Shown here: piece after piece, positions 33,737 to 42,062 of the stretch
Numbering within the stretch: position 1 is the first letter of the stretch
How the letters are laid out: each line of letters begins with the position of its first letter
Source: Verrucomicrobiaceae bacterium UBA1938
GTDB lineage: Bacteria; Verrucomicrobiota; Verrucomicrobiia; Verrucomicrobiales; Verrucomicrobiaceae
NCBI GenBank assembly: GCA_002336895.1
Contig: DDFC01000029.1
Location: forward strand, 62,001-126,000
DNA: 64,000 nucleotides
Direction: 5' to 3'
The notes under the pieces: generated by a model
Database searches by the model: none
What the model saw: only the letters and a program-made list of their open reading frames with translations
What the model was told of the DNA's origin: nothing
Position numbers and translations under genes: made by a program

Positions 33737-36700
33737 CGACGGCGGCGATGTGCGATACCCAGGGCAAGACCGGCGAGAAGGAGCATGGCGCGGGAGGGCT
33801 CTGGCACGACGACGTAGATGCGTCCGTCTGTGGTGAACTGGCTGAGGTCCCACTGCAGGCCGCCGGCGAGAGCGGGGAGGGAGCTGATGTCGGTGAAGCT
33901 GGCGCTGCGGTTTCCTGAGGAGACGACATTCCAGTCCACGAGCTGGAACCAGGTGCCCTGAGTCCAGGAGGTGGAGAGGGTGCCGGTGTTGTTGGTGAGG
34001 ACGAGGGTGCCGCCGAGGGTGATCTGCTCATTGGAGAAGAATTTCAATGAGTCGCTGCCGCTGGTGCTGCCGGAGCCTGGGGTCACGCTGAAGAGAGTGA
34101 AGCTGAGAGTGCCGGTGCTGGTGAGGCCGCCGTAGATGCTGAGCTGCTGTGCGGCTGTCTGCGTGGTGGTGCCGACAGAGAGGATGCCGCCTGCATTCAC
34201 GACATTGAGGGTGCCAGCGACGCCAACGATGCCATTGCCCGAGAGGGTGCCGCCGCTATTTACGGTGAATCCGCCAGCGCCGAGAGTGGCGGTGCTCTGG
34301 CCGGTGCTGCCGGTGCCGACCTGAAGCTGGCCGCCATTGACGACGGTGCCGCCCGAGAAGGTGCTGACGCCTGTGAGCACCTGCGTGCCTGCGCCGGTTT
34401 TCACGAGGGCGAGCTTTGCCCCCGTGGCGCCGTCTCCGGTGTAGGTGGACTCGTTCATGGAGGCATTGCCAGCGGGCAGTGCGCCGTAGTCCCGCAGCAC
34501 ACCTGCGAAGCTGCCGCTGGCGTCACCATTGCCCACAGTGAGGGTGGCGGTGGTGCCAGCGCGGTTGTTTTGCACAAAGTGGCTGGTGGCACTGGAGCCA
34601 TTGAGCGAGCCGATGCTCTGGCTGGTGCCGAAGAGGTCGAGGATGCCGATGTTTGCGGCGGTGGTGAAGTTGAAGGCATTGCTGCCTGCGCCCAAGGTGC
34701 CATTTGCGGAGCCGTCGGACATGCGGATGATGCCGCGGATGAGGTTCACCGCGCCTGTGAAGTCGTTGGCGGAGCTGGTCAGAGTGAGGACGCTGTAGCG
34801 ATCAACGCTGGCGCCGCCGTTGTAGCTGTAGCTGCCGGTGGTGCCCTGGTATTCAAAGCCGCCGGCGCCGGTGAGCTTGCCGGTGATTTTGATGTCGCGG
34901 CTGACGCCGGCGCTGTTGAAGCGGTTGGCGGCGATGGTGTTGTTGTCCACGAGCGTCACCTGCCCGGCAAGGGTGAAAGTGCGTGGCACGAGGCCGCCTG
35001 CGGGCTCTCCTTCATACTGCACGATGCCGCCGTTGAGGGTGATTTTTTTGGTGATGGTGCCGGAGCTGCTGTAGCGGCGCAGCTCGCCGCGGAAGAGGGT
35101 GGAGCCGGGTTTGCTGGCGTCGATGATGATGCTGTAGTTGTCGTCGCCGAAGTAGGTGCTGTCGGCATAGACGTGGGCCTGCTCGATGTAGATGTCGCGC
35201 ACGTTTTGCGCGTTGGCGGCGGAGCTGACGGCCCAGCTGAGGCCGTTGGAGTTGACGAAGGTGATGTTGTAGCCGTTGGCATTGATGGCGGTGATGCCCC
35301 AGCGTGCGCCGGTGGTGAGGTAGCGGCCGGCAAAGGTGGTGTCTCCCGTCATGGTGATGAGGGTGAAGGGGGAGGACGTCATGCTGGCGATGCCGGAGGA
35401 GACCACGGCGCCGACGTAGCCGCCCGCGATGGTGCCGGAGGCGTCTGCGACGCCTTTGCCTTCCACGGTGAGGTTGTATTTGGCGGAGCCGCCGTAGTTG
35501 GTGGCGTCCGCCCAGTTTACATCCAGCGTGGCACCGCTCTTGACGGTGATCTGCGTGCCGTTGGCGCCAAAGGGGTTGGTGGCGTTGGCGGCAGTGGCGC
35601 CGCTTTTGAGGATGCCAGCTTCCACCACGGTGCCGCCGGTGTAGCTGCTGCCTGCGGCGACGGTGAGGATGCCGGAGCCCAGCTTGTCCAAGCCGCTGCT
35701 GCCGCTGAGCGCGGTGTCCAGAGTGACATTGAAGCCGTTGGTGTCCAGGCGTGCCATGGCGCCGTAGTTGAGCGGGGCGAAGAGGCTGGCGTAGCCGCCG
35801 GTGATGGCCGCGCCGTAGCGCAGGGTGCCTCCTTCAAACACGACCTTGCTGGTGCCAAATGAGGCGGAGGTCGTGGCGAGCACGGTGCCGCCCTGCAGGC
35901 GGGTGACGCCGGTGTAGGTGCTGGAACCGCGCAGCTCGAGCACGCCCGCTCCGGTTTTGATCAGGCCGCCGGTGACGGTGCCGGTGACGTAGCTGCCCAC
36001 AGCGCCGGTGATGATGCCATTGACGACGATGGGGGAGGTGGTGTCTGCATACCATTCCTTTTCGGTGCCGGTGATGTCCACGGTGAGACCGCTGCCAAAG
36101 GTGAGCGTGCTGCCGCTGGTGTTGGACACGATGCGGTTGGTGCCGGTGAGGGTGAGGATGCTGCCGTTGGACGAATCGATCGTGGTGATGGTGCCGGTGG
36201 CGGACTGGAAGATGCTGCTGGCGGAGATGTTTTCGACGACGCTGAGGGAGTTTGAAGCGCTGTTTTGGAAGAGGGCTCCTGCCCCGCTGGTCCACTCCTG
36301 CAAGGACACGCCTGCGATGCTGGTGTCGTCCCAGGCGAGATAGCCGGTGGTGGTCTTCCACTCTGCGGTGCCGCTGAAGGAGTCTGCGGGATCAAACACG
36401 AGGGTCGGCGTGGTGGTCTTGGCGACGACGTAGATGCGGCCTTCGGTGGCGAGACGGGAGAAGTCCCACTGCACGAGGCCGGTGTTCAAGGCGGGCAGAA
36501 GCCAGCTGGCGGTGTTGTCGAGCGCGAAGCTGTGGCCCAAGGTGGCATTGGTAAAATCAAACAACTGGAACCAGGTGCCCGCCGCCCAGGTGGTGGAATC
36601 TCCGGCGCCTGCCATGGCGGTGATGCTGAGCACGCCGGTGCTGCCGAGGGTGAAGGATGAGCCTGTGAGGAAGGTGAGGAAGTCGTTGTTTGCCAGGCTG

Positions 36701-39129
36701 CCGGAGCCGCTGCTGACGCCCCAGAGGTCAAAGGACAGCGTGCCTGCCACATTCAGCGTGCCGTCCACAGTGAGGTATTGCAAGCCGGTCTGAGTGGAGG
36801 TTCCGACGCTGAGCGTGCCGCCGGAAGCCACGGTGCTGGTCAGGCCGGTGTAGCCGATGATGCCATTGCCCTGCAGCATGCCGCCGTTGCTTACGGTGAA
36901 GGCGCCGTAGCCCAGGCGTGCAGTGCTCTGCCCGGTGGCACCGGTGCCGATCTGCAAGGAGCCGCCGCTGATGGTGGTGCCGCCGGTGTAGGTGCTCACG
37001 TTTGTGAGGATCTGCCGGCCAGCGCCGGTCTTCACGAGGGCGAGCCTGGCATTGGTGGCACCTTCGTTGGTGATGGCCGCATTGTCGGCAGGGAGGGCGG
37101 CGTAATCACGCAGCACACCGGCAAAGCTGCCACTGGCACCACCACTGCCCACGGTGAGGGTGGAGGTGGTGTTCTGGCGGTTGTTTTGGACGAAGTGAAA
37201 GGTGGAGCTGGTGCCATTGAGCGCGCCGATGCTCTGGCTGGTGCCAAAGAGGTCGAGGATGGCGGGGGCGGTGGTGGTGTTGAAGCTGAAGTCATTGCTC
37301 CCTGCGCCGAGGGTGCCGCCGGCGGTGCCGTCTGACATGCGGATGACGCCGCTGTCGAGCTTGATGGTGCCGGTGAAGTTGTTGGTGCTGCTGGTGAGGT
37401 AGAGCACGCTGTAGCGGTTGATGGTGGCGGAGGTGGTGAAGGTGGCGTCCCAGTCCGTGAGCGCGGCGGTGGCGCCGAGGTAGCGCAGGCCGCCTGAGCC
37501 GGTGATCTGGCCGGTCACTTTCACGTCACGCATGGAGTAGGAGGACTGAATGCGGTTGTCCGCCAGGGCGGAGACGTTCAGCGTCATCTGGCCGCTGAGA
37601 GTGTAGGTGGTGACGACGCCGTAGTCGATTTTGCTGGAACTGGAGCCTGCATAGCCTTCAGAGACAATCAAACCGCCGTTCAACTGGGTTTTCTTGGCGA
37701 TGGTGCGGGATGAGTACCAATTTCCCAGCTCGCCCCAGATGGTGGTGGCGTTCAGGGTGTTGGCGTTGATGATGATGGAGAAGTTGCTGTCGCCGAAGTT
37801 GTCGGCGTCGGACCACAGGCGGCCCTGCTCCAGGCGGATGTCTCCCACATACACGTTGTTGGCGGAGGCGCCGCGCCAGCTCATGGCGTTGCCATTCACG
37901 ATGGTGAGGGTGTAGTATTGATTGGCGATGACATTGCCGCCGGAGTCGCGCACGCGGGCGTCGATGTTTGCGGGCACGCCGTAGCGCTGGCCGCTGGTGC
38001 CACCCATCTGGCCGGAGATGGTGGTGTCTCCGGTGAGGAGCATGTTGCTGAAGGCGGTGGAGGTGTTGTTGTAGGTGCCGGAGGAGGTCAGAGCGCCGAT
38101 GTAGCCGCCAAAGACAGTGCCGGAGCTGTCCGCGACGCCCTTGCCCTCGATGGTGAGCTGATACGTCGAGGCGTAGTTGGCGGCGTTGGTCCAGTTGAGG
38201 TCCAGCGTGGCGCCGTTTTTCACGGTGATCATGCTGCCGTTTGCACCAAATGGATTGGTCCCGGTGCCTGCGCCGCTGCGGAGGATGCCCGCCTCGACGA
38301 TGGTGCCACCGGTGTAGGTGCTGCCTGCCGTCGTGACGAGGATGCCGCCGCCCTGCTTGTCCAGGCCGCCGGTGCCGGTGATCGCGCTGGCGAGGGTGAT
38401 GTTGAAGCCATTGGTGTCCAGAATGGCGGCGCTGCCGGAGAGTGTGGCAAACTGGGTGGACAGGCCGCCGGTGATGGCCGTGCCATAGCGCAGGGTGCCG
38501 CCCTGAAACGTCAGCGTGCTGGTGCCCAGAGCGGAGGCATTTCCCACCTGCAGCACGCCTGTGCTGAGATAGGTGGCGCCGGAGTAAGTGTTGGCGGCAT
38601 TGAGCTGCAGCACGCCTGCGCCTTCCTTGATGAGGCCGCCGGTCAGGGCGCCGCTGAGCGTGGAGCCGACGATGATGTTGGAGCCTGAGGCTGCATTCCA
38701 GCGCTGTGCATCTCCCGAAGTGGCGGGGTTGAGCTGGATGGTGAGACCGGAGGCAAAGGTGAGGTCCGCGCCGCTGCTGTTGGCCACCACCGGGCTGGCG
38801 CCGCCGCCGGAAAGCGTGAGGGTCATGCCGCTGCCGGCGATGGTGGATTTGGTGCCAGCTCCGGACTGGGTGATGGACGCGGCATTGACGGCCTCAGTGA
38901 GCGTGACCACGTTGGCGGCGTTGCCATTGGAAAATTCGGCGCTGCTGGTGGAGACCCATACACTCGGAGAGCCGGAGCTGGTCCAGGCTTGTTCAGTGGT
39001 GTTCCAGTTGGCCGTGCCATCGACGTCAGCATACACCAGCACAGCCGCAGGAGCGGCAGTTTGGGCAAGCAGAAGTGCAAGGGCGAAAAGTGCGGGAACG
39101 AGGTGACGAGGACGCAGTACGACGGGCAT
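33733..39129 (-). CDS. Giant PEP-CTERM protein with autotransporter-type beta-strand repeats
   Basis: This roughly 1,798-residue exported protein has a signal peptide after the ATG at 39129 (LVPALFALALLLAQTAAPAA). The body consists of Gly/Thr/Ser-rich beta-strand repeats ('G.L.K.GaGtL.L.g.nTYtGgT.i..G.L'). The C-terminus is a PEP-CTERM sorting signal: VPEPSRAMLLLAGLALGIAH followed by RRRR. The two halves (about residues 30-930 and 930-1760) are paralogous, with the same block order (GGLDKQGGGILVTTAGSTYT against SGLDKLGSGILTVAAGSSYT). Exosortase would process it to the surface or an exopolysaccharide matrix. An upstream start is possible. It is convergent with the MFS gene. Confidence 0.9.
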   Translation of the reverse strand: MPVVLRPRHLVPALFALALLLAQTAAPAAVLVYADVDGTANWNTTEQAWTSSGSPSVWVSTSSAEFSNGNAANVVTLTEAVNAASITQSGAGTKSTIAGSGMTLTLSGGGASPVVANSSGADLTFASGLTIQLNPATSGDAQRWNAASGSNIIVGSTLSGALTGGLIKEGAGVLQLNAANTYSGATYLSTGVLQVGNASALGTSTLTFQGGTLRYGTAITGGLSTQFATLSGSAAILDTNGFNITLASAITGTGGLDKQGGGILVTTAGSTYTGGTIVEAGILRSGAGTGTNPFGANGSMITVKNGATLDLNWTNAANYASTYQLTIEGKGVADSSGTVFGGYIGALTSSGTYNNTSTAFSNMLLTGDTTISGQMGGTSGQRYGVPANIDARVRDSGGNVIANQYYTLTIVNGNAMSWRGASANNVYVGDIRLEQGRLWSDADNFGDSNFSIIINANTLNATTIWGELGNWYSSRTIAKKTQLNGGLIVSEGYAGSSSSKIDYGVVTTYTLSGQMTLNVSALADNRIQSSYSMRDVKVTGQITGSGGLRYLGATAALTDWDATFTTSATINRYSVLYLTSSTNNFTGTIKLDSGVIRMSDGTAGGTLGAGSNDFSFNTTTAPAILDLFGTSQSIGALNGTSSTFHFVQNNRQNTTSTLTVGSGGASGSFAGVLRDYAALPADNAAITNEGATNARLALVKTGAGRQILTNVSTYTGGTTISGGSLQIGTGATGQSTARLGYGAFTVSNGGMLQGNGIIGYTGLTSTVASGGTLSVGTSTQTGLQYLTVDGTLNVAGTLSFDLWGVSSGSGSLANNDFLTFLTGSSFTLGSTGVLSITAMAGAGDSTTWAAGTWFQLFDFTNATLGHSFALDNTASWLLPALNTGLVQWDFSRLATEGRIYVVAKTTTPTLVFDPADSFSGTAEWKTTTGYLAWDDTSIAGVSLQEWTSGAGALFQNSASNSLSVVENISASSIFQSATGTITTIDSSNGSILTLTGTNRIVSNTSGSTLTFGSGLTVDITGTEKEWYADTTSPIVVNGIITGAVGSYVTGTVTGGLIKTGAGVLELRGSSTYTGVTRLQGGTVLATTSASFGTSKVVFEGGTLRYGAAITGGYASLFAPLNYGAMARLDTNGFNVTLDTALSGSSGLDKLGSGILTVAAGSSYTGGTVVEAGILKSGATAANATNPFGANGTQITVKSGATLDVNWADATNYGGSAKYNLTVEGKGVADASGTIAGGYVGAVVSSGIASMTSSPFTLITMTGDTTFAGRYLTTGARWGITAINANGYNITFVNSNGLSWAVSSAANAQNVRDIYIEQAHVYADSTYFGDDNYSIIIDASKPGSTLFRGELRRYSSSGTITKKITLNGGIVQYEGEPAGGLVPRTFTLAGQVTLVDNNTIAANRFNSAGVSRDIKITGKLTGAGGFEYQGTTGSYSYNGGASVDRYSVLTLTSSANDFTGAVNLIRGIIRMSDGSANGTLGAGSNAFNFTTAANIGILDLFGTSQSIGSLNGSSATSHFVQNNRAGTTATLTVGNGDASGSFAGVLRDYGALPAGNASMNESTYTGDGATGAKLALVKTGAGTQVLTGVSTFSGGTVVNGGQLQVGTGSTGQSTATLGAGGFTVNSGGTLSGNGIVGVAGTLNVVNAGGILSVGTTTQTAAQQLSIYGGLTSTGTLSFTLFSVTPGSGSTSGSDSLKFFSNEQITLGGTLVLTNNTGTLSTSWTQGTWFQLVDWNVVSSGNRSASFTDISSLPALAGGLQWDLSQFTTDGRIYVVVPEPSRAMLLLAGLALGIAHRRRR

Positions 39130-39330
39130 GGGGCTTTTTCGAAATGCGCAGAGCGCAGTGGGGGAGATCTCAGCCATAGTCCTGCATGGCTCTCTGTTCA
39201 ACCTTGTTTGGTGACGCTACCAGATCGTGGCGTTTTCCACCACTCGTGCTAAGAATAGGTGCATTTCTGACTTTTTTGTCACCGAGGAGGAGGGAAAAAT
39301 GGCTGCTCATCTCCAGCCTGAAAGCTGAGA

Positions 39331-40197
39331 TCAAAGGGCCAAAGAGTAGAACCTGGCTTGTTTGGAGAAGCCTTCGACGGGGGATTCACAGACGAGGTGG
39401 ACTTCGGCGTCTGCGGAGAGGCGGCGGACAGCGGCCTCGGAGAAGAGGATGTTCTGCTGCCGGGCGGCGGCGATTTTCGTCATCGCGAGCACGAAGTCGA
39501 CCTCGGGGCCGTGAAGGCGGGGCTGCTGGAGAGCGGGGACGGTGCCGACTTCGGCAGGGCCGAAGTGGAGGACGATGCTGAAGGGCGGGCTGGCGGCGCG
39601 CTGGGCTTCGTACATCAAGGCAACGGTCTGTCGGAGCTGGATGGTGCTGTCGTCGGTGTTTTCCCAGCAGGCGAAAAAGCCGTCGGCGGAATAACGGGTG
39701 ATGAGACCGCCGCATTCGTCGATGAACTGGCGGCAGTTTTTGAACCAGCCGCCGATCATGCGGGAGAGCTCAGGGACGGACAGGGACTGAGCGAGCTGGG
39801 TGGAGCCGAGGATGTCTGCGACCATGAGCCAGCACTGGGTGAGACGTGGGGGCTGCTCTGATGCAAGGGGGCGGGTGGGTGCCTGAGTGACGCTGCCGGG
39901 GGCTCTGGGGCTGAAGGCCAGCTCCTGGCCGCCGATGCGGATGAGGTCGCCATGATGGAGGAGCATGGCCTGGGTGATGCGGCGGCCATTGAGGAAGGTG
40001 CCATTGGCGCTGCCGAGATCGACGAGCCAGCATTCGAGCTGGTCCTGGGGGTGGATGATGGCGTGGCGGCGTGAGACTTCGGTGTCTGCGAAAGTGATGG
40101 AGTTGCCGGGCACACGACCGATGGTGCAGGTGCCGGTGATGTCATGGCGCGCGCCGCCCGGAAGGCGCAGCCAGGGCTGTGAGAGGTTGGTGCTCAT
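39331..40197 (-). CDS. FHA domain fused to a degenerate class III nucleotide cyclase domain
   Basis: This 288-residue protein has an FHA domain in residues 20-95: TIGRVPGNSITFADTEVSRRH, then VDLGSANGTFLNGRRI. The class III cyclase domain (about 120-280) has the first metal Asp in VADILGSTQL (Asp128) and the second in RYSADGFFA (Asp172). The transition-state Asn-x3-Arg seems replaced by Asp234 and Ala238 (EVDFVLAMTKIA). The FHA part binds phosphothreonine, linking the protein to Ser/Thr kinases such as the one at 9.9 kb. Whether the cyclase is active is open. The ATG at 40197 is preferred. Confidence 0.82.
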   Translation of the reverse strand: MSTNLSQPWLRLPGGARHDITGTCTIGRVPGNSITFADTEVSRRHAIIHPQDQLECWLVDLGSANGTFLNGRRITQAMLLHHGDLIRIGGQELAFSPRAPGSVTQAPTRPLASEQPPRLTQCWLMVADILGSTQLAQSLSVPELSRMIGGWFKNCRQFIDECGGLITRYSADGFFACWENTDDSTIQLRQTVALMYEAQRAASPPFSIVLHFGPAEVGTVPALQQPRLHGPEVDFVLAMTKIAAARQQNILFSEAAVRRLSADAEVHLVCESPVEGFSKQARFYSLAL

Positions 40198-40315
40198 GCC
40201 TTGGGTGGTTGTGTGGTAATGTGGCAAGGGAAACGGCGGCAGCCAAGGGGCGTTGTGAAAGAAATATCGCTTTGCGATCTCTTGCCCGCAGGCTGCCAGT
40301 GGGGATGATGTCCGG

Positions 40316-40612
40316 ATGAATGAAGCGGAGCCTCTCTCTGTGCATGCGGTGTTTAACCATGCGGAGGCGGGGCTGTGGTTTGTGATCGCGCTGGTGCTGG
40401 CGGTGAAGCTGCGGATGGGGAGGCCGTGGCGGTGGCTGCTGCCGGTGGCGTTTGGGTGCTTTGGGGTGTCGGACCTGATCGAGGTACAGACGGGGGCGTG
40501 GTGGGAGCCGTGGTGGCTGTTTGTGCTGAAAGCAGCATGTGTGCTGGTGTTTCTGCTGGCGTGGCTGGCGTACCGACGGCAGGAGAAGAGGCATGGCAGA
40601 GTCCCCCTTTAA
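40316..40612 (+). CDS. Small membrane protein, 98 residues
   Basis: Three hydrophobic segments are seen: GLWFVIALVLAVKL, WLLPVAFGCFGVSDLIEV and LFVLKAACVLVFLLAWLAYR. The last is followed by a basic tail. No known family is recognised. Its 3' end overlaps the start of the Nudix gene by 20 bases, so the two are translated from one message. The start has a plausible leader and initiates with MNEAEPLSVHAV. Confidence 0.6.
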   Translation: MNEAEPLSVHAVFNHAEAGLWFVIALVLAVKLRMGRPWRWLLPVAFGCFGVSDLIEVQTGAWWEPWWLFVLKAACVLVFLLAWLAYRRQEKRHGRVPL

Positions 40613-41162
40613 ATATTGCAGTGACTGCGGACGCAATGAGTGGGTCACGAAGAGTGACCGGGAGTTTGTGTGCGTGGCGTGCGGGTTCCGGCATTTCATC
40701 ACGCCGATCCCTGCGGCGGTGGCGCTGATCGTGGATGCGGAGGAGAGAGTGCTGATCATCCGGCGTGCGCATGAGCCGGGCTATGGGAAGCTGGGGCTGC
40801 CGGGAGGAGTGGTCGAGCCGGAGGAAACCGGGGAGATGGCGGCGGCGCGTGAGACGCGGGAGGAGGTGGGGCTGGACCTGCCGGCGAGCGCGTTTACGTA
40901 TTTCTGCACGCTGAACAACCGGTATCTCTTCCAGGGCTATGTGTGGCCGACGCTGGATCTGTGCTACATGGCGCGGGTGGAGGATTTCGGGGCGCTGGCG
41001 CCGGATGCGGCCGAGGTGGCGGAGTGTCTGATCTGCAAGCTGGATGAGGTGCCGCTGGAGGAGTTTGCGTTTTGGTCGAACGCGGAGGCGGTGAGGCGGT
41101 GGCGGGAGATGGGGGTAGGAGGGAAGGGGCAGGAAGACCGAATCATCACGAGGTGTGCGTAG
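40593..41162 (+). CDS. Nudix hydrolase with N-terminal zinc ribbon
   Basis: This 189-residue protein has two pairs of cysteines at the N-terminus (CSDC and CVAC) in a short zinc ribbon. The Nudix box follows: GGVVEPEETGEMAAARETREEVGL, matching Gx5Ex7REUxEExGU with REVEE-type metal-binding glutamates. The layout resembles NADH pyrophosphatase-like (NudC-like) or other short Nudix proteins with a zinc ribbon. The substrate could be NAD(H), ADP-ribose or a nucleotide-sugar. It overlaps the small membrane protein gene. Confidence 0.87.
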   Translation: MAESPFKYCSDCGRNEWVTKSDREFVCVACGFRHFITPIPAAVALIVDAEERVLIIRRAHEPGYGKLGLPGGVVEPEETGEMAAARETREEVGLDLPASAFTYFCTLNNRYLFQGYVWPTLDLCYMARVEDFGALAPDAAEVAECLICKLDEVPLEEFAFWSNAEAVRRWREMGVGGKGQEDRIITRCA

Positions 41163-41214
41163 CGGGTGCTGCAAGACTGCTTGCCAGCTTTGATTCTGAA
41201 ATTAATGTTCCCGC

Positions 41215-41787
41215 ATGGTGCCTATCTTGTCGCAGCCAGCTTTTCAACAGCGTGCACTGCCGCTGTCTGTCGCGGCATGGCATCAGATGATCGACAAAGG
41301 GCTGGCTCCTGAACGGGCGGAACTGATCCGTGGGGTCATCATTGAAAAAACGAGCAAATCCTTTCTTCACACCCGGCTGGCAGATGTGCTGGTCGAGCTT
41401 TTAAGGAATGCCGTCGGTGGCCTGTTCTGGGTGCGCCAGGAGGCTCCGCTGACGTTTAAGGATTCCGAGCCTGAGCCGGATATCTCCATTGTGGAAGGCC
41501 GTCGGGATGACTATCAGGCCCACCCTGTGACCGCGCGACTGGTGGTGGAGGTATCAGTGAGCAGCTTGCAGGTGGATCGCGAGATGGCGTCGGTGTATGC
41601 CGAGGCCGAGGTGGCGGAGTATTGGATCGTGAACGCGGCGGAACGGTGTCTGGAAGTGTATCGAGATCCGGTCGAGGGGCGCTATCAAAGCCAGCAACGT
41701 GTGACTGAGGGGGAAGTGCTGGAGTGTGGCGTGCTCAGCGGTGTGAGCGTGAAGGTGGCCGAGCTTTTTGCCGGAGTGGCAGTGTAG
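41215..41787 (+). CDS. Uma2-family endonuclease-like protein (DUF820)
   Basis: This 190-residue protein has a PD-(D/E)xK-type fold. The N-terminal region (ELIRGVIIEKTSKSF) and the core (SEPEPDISIVEGRRDD, then ARLVVEVSVSSLQVDREM and YAEAEVAEYWIVNAAERCLE) match Uma2/DUF820. The acidic residues of EPEPDI and VEVS are the presumed metal ligands. The biological role is uncertain; many copies occur in Cyanobacteria and Planctomycetes-type genomes. It lies 52 bases after the Nudix gene on the same strand. Confidence 0.83.
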   Translation: MVPILSQPAFQQRALPLSVAAWHQMIDKGLAPERAELIRGVIIEKTSKSFLHTRLADVLVELLRNAVGGLFWVRQEAPLTFKDSEPEPDISIVEGRRDDYQAHPVTARLVVEVSVSSLQVDREMASVYAEAEVAEYWIVNAAERCLEVYRDPVEGRYQSQQRVTEGEVLECGVLSGVSVKVAELFAGVAV

Positions 41788-42062
41788 GCTGACTGGCTGG
41801 TGCCGCTGGAACGGAGCCTGGAAATGACAAGGTAGTTCGCATGTCATGCTGTCTGCCGAGCGTTGGTGGACGGGCGCGCTGTCGCCACACCCATCCTACG
41901 ACGTGGTGTGGAGCACTGGGGCAAAATGTTTTCCAACGCGAATGGCGGCGAATATCCGCGAATTTTCACGAATGACGCCGGGGGGATGGAAGCTGACGGT
42001 GTGCGGTGCGCGGCTACAAGGAGTCACGCTTTTTGAGCTGGCTGGGCTGAGGCAGCTTTGAC

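Noticed and set aside
34570..35862. 430-codon plus-strand open frame within the PEP-CTERM gene
   Set aside because: Gly/Ala/Val/Asp-rich shadow of repetitive coding sequence.
41846..42061. 71-codon frame between the Uma2-like gene and ispG
   Set aside because: No start context or domain, and similar short frames occur in intergenic DNA; nothing else was seen in this gap of 275 bases.
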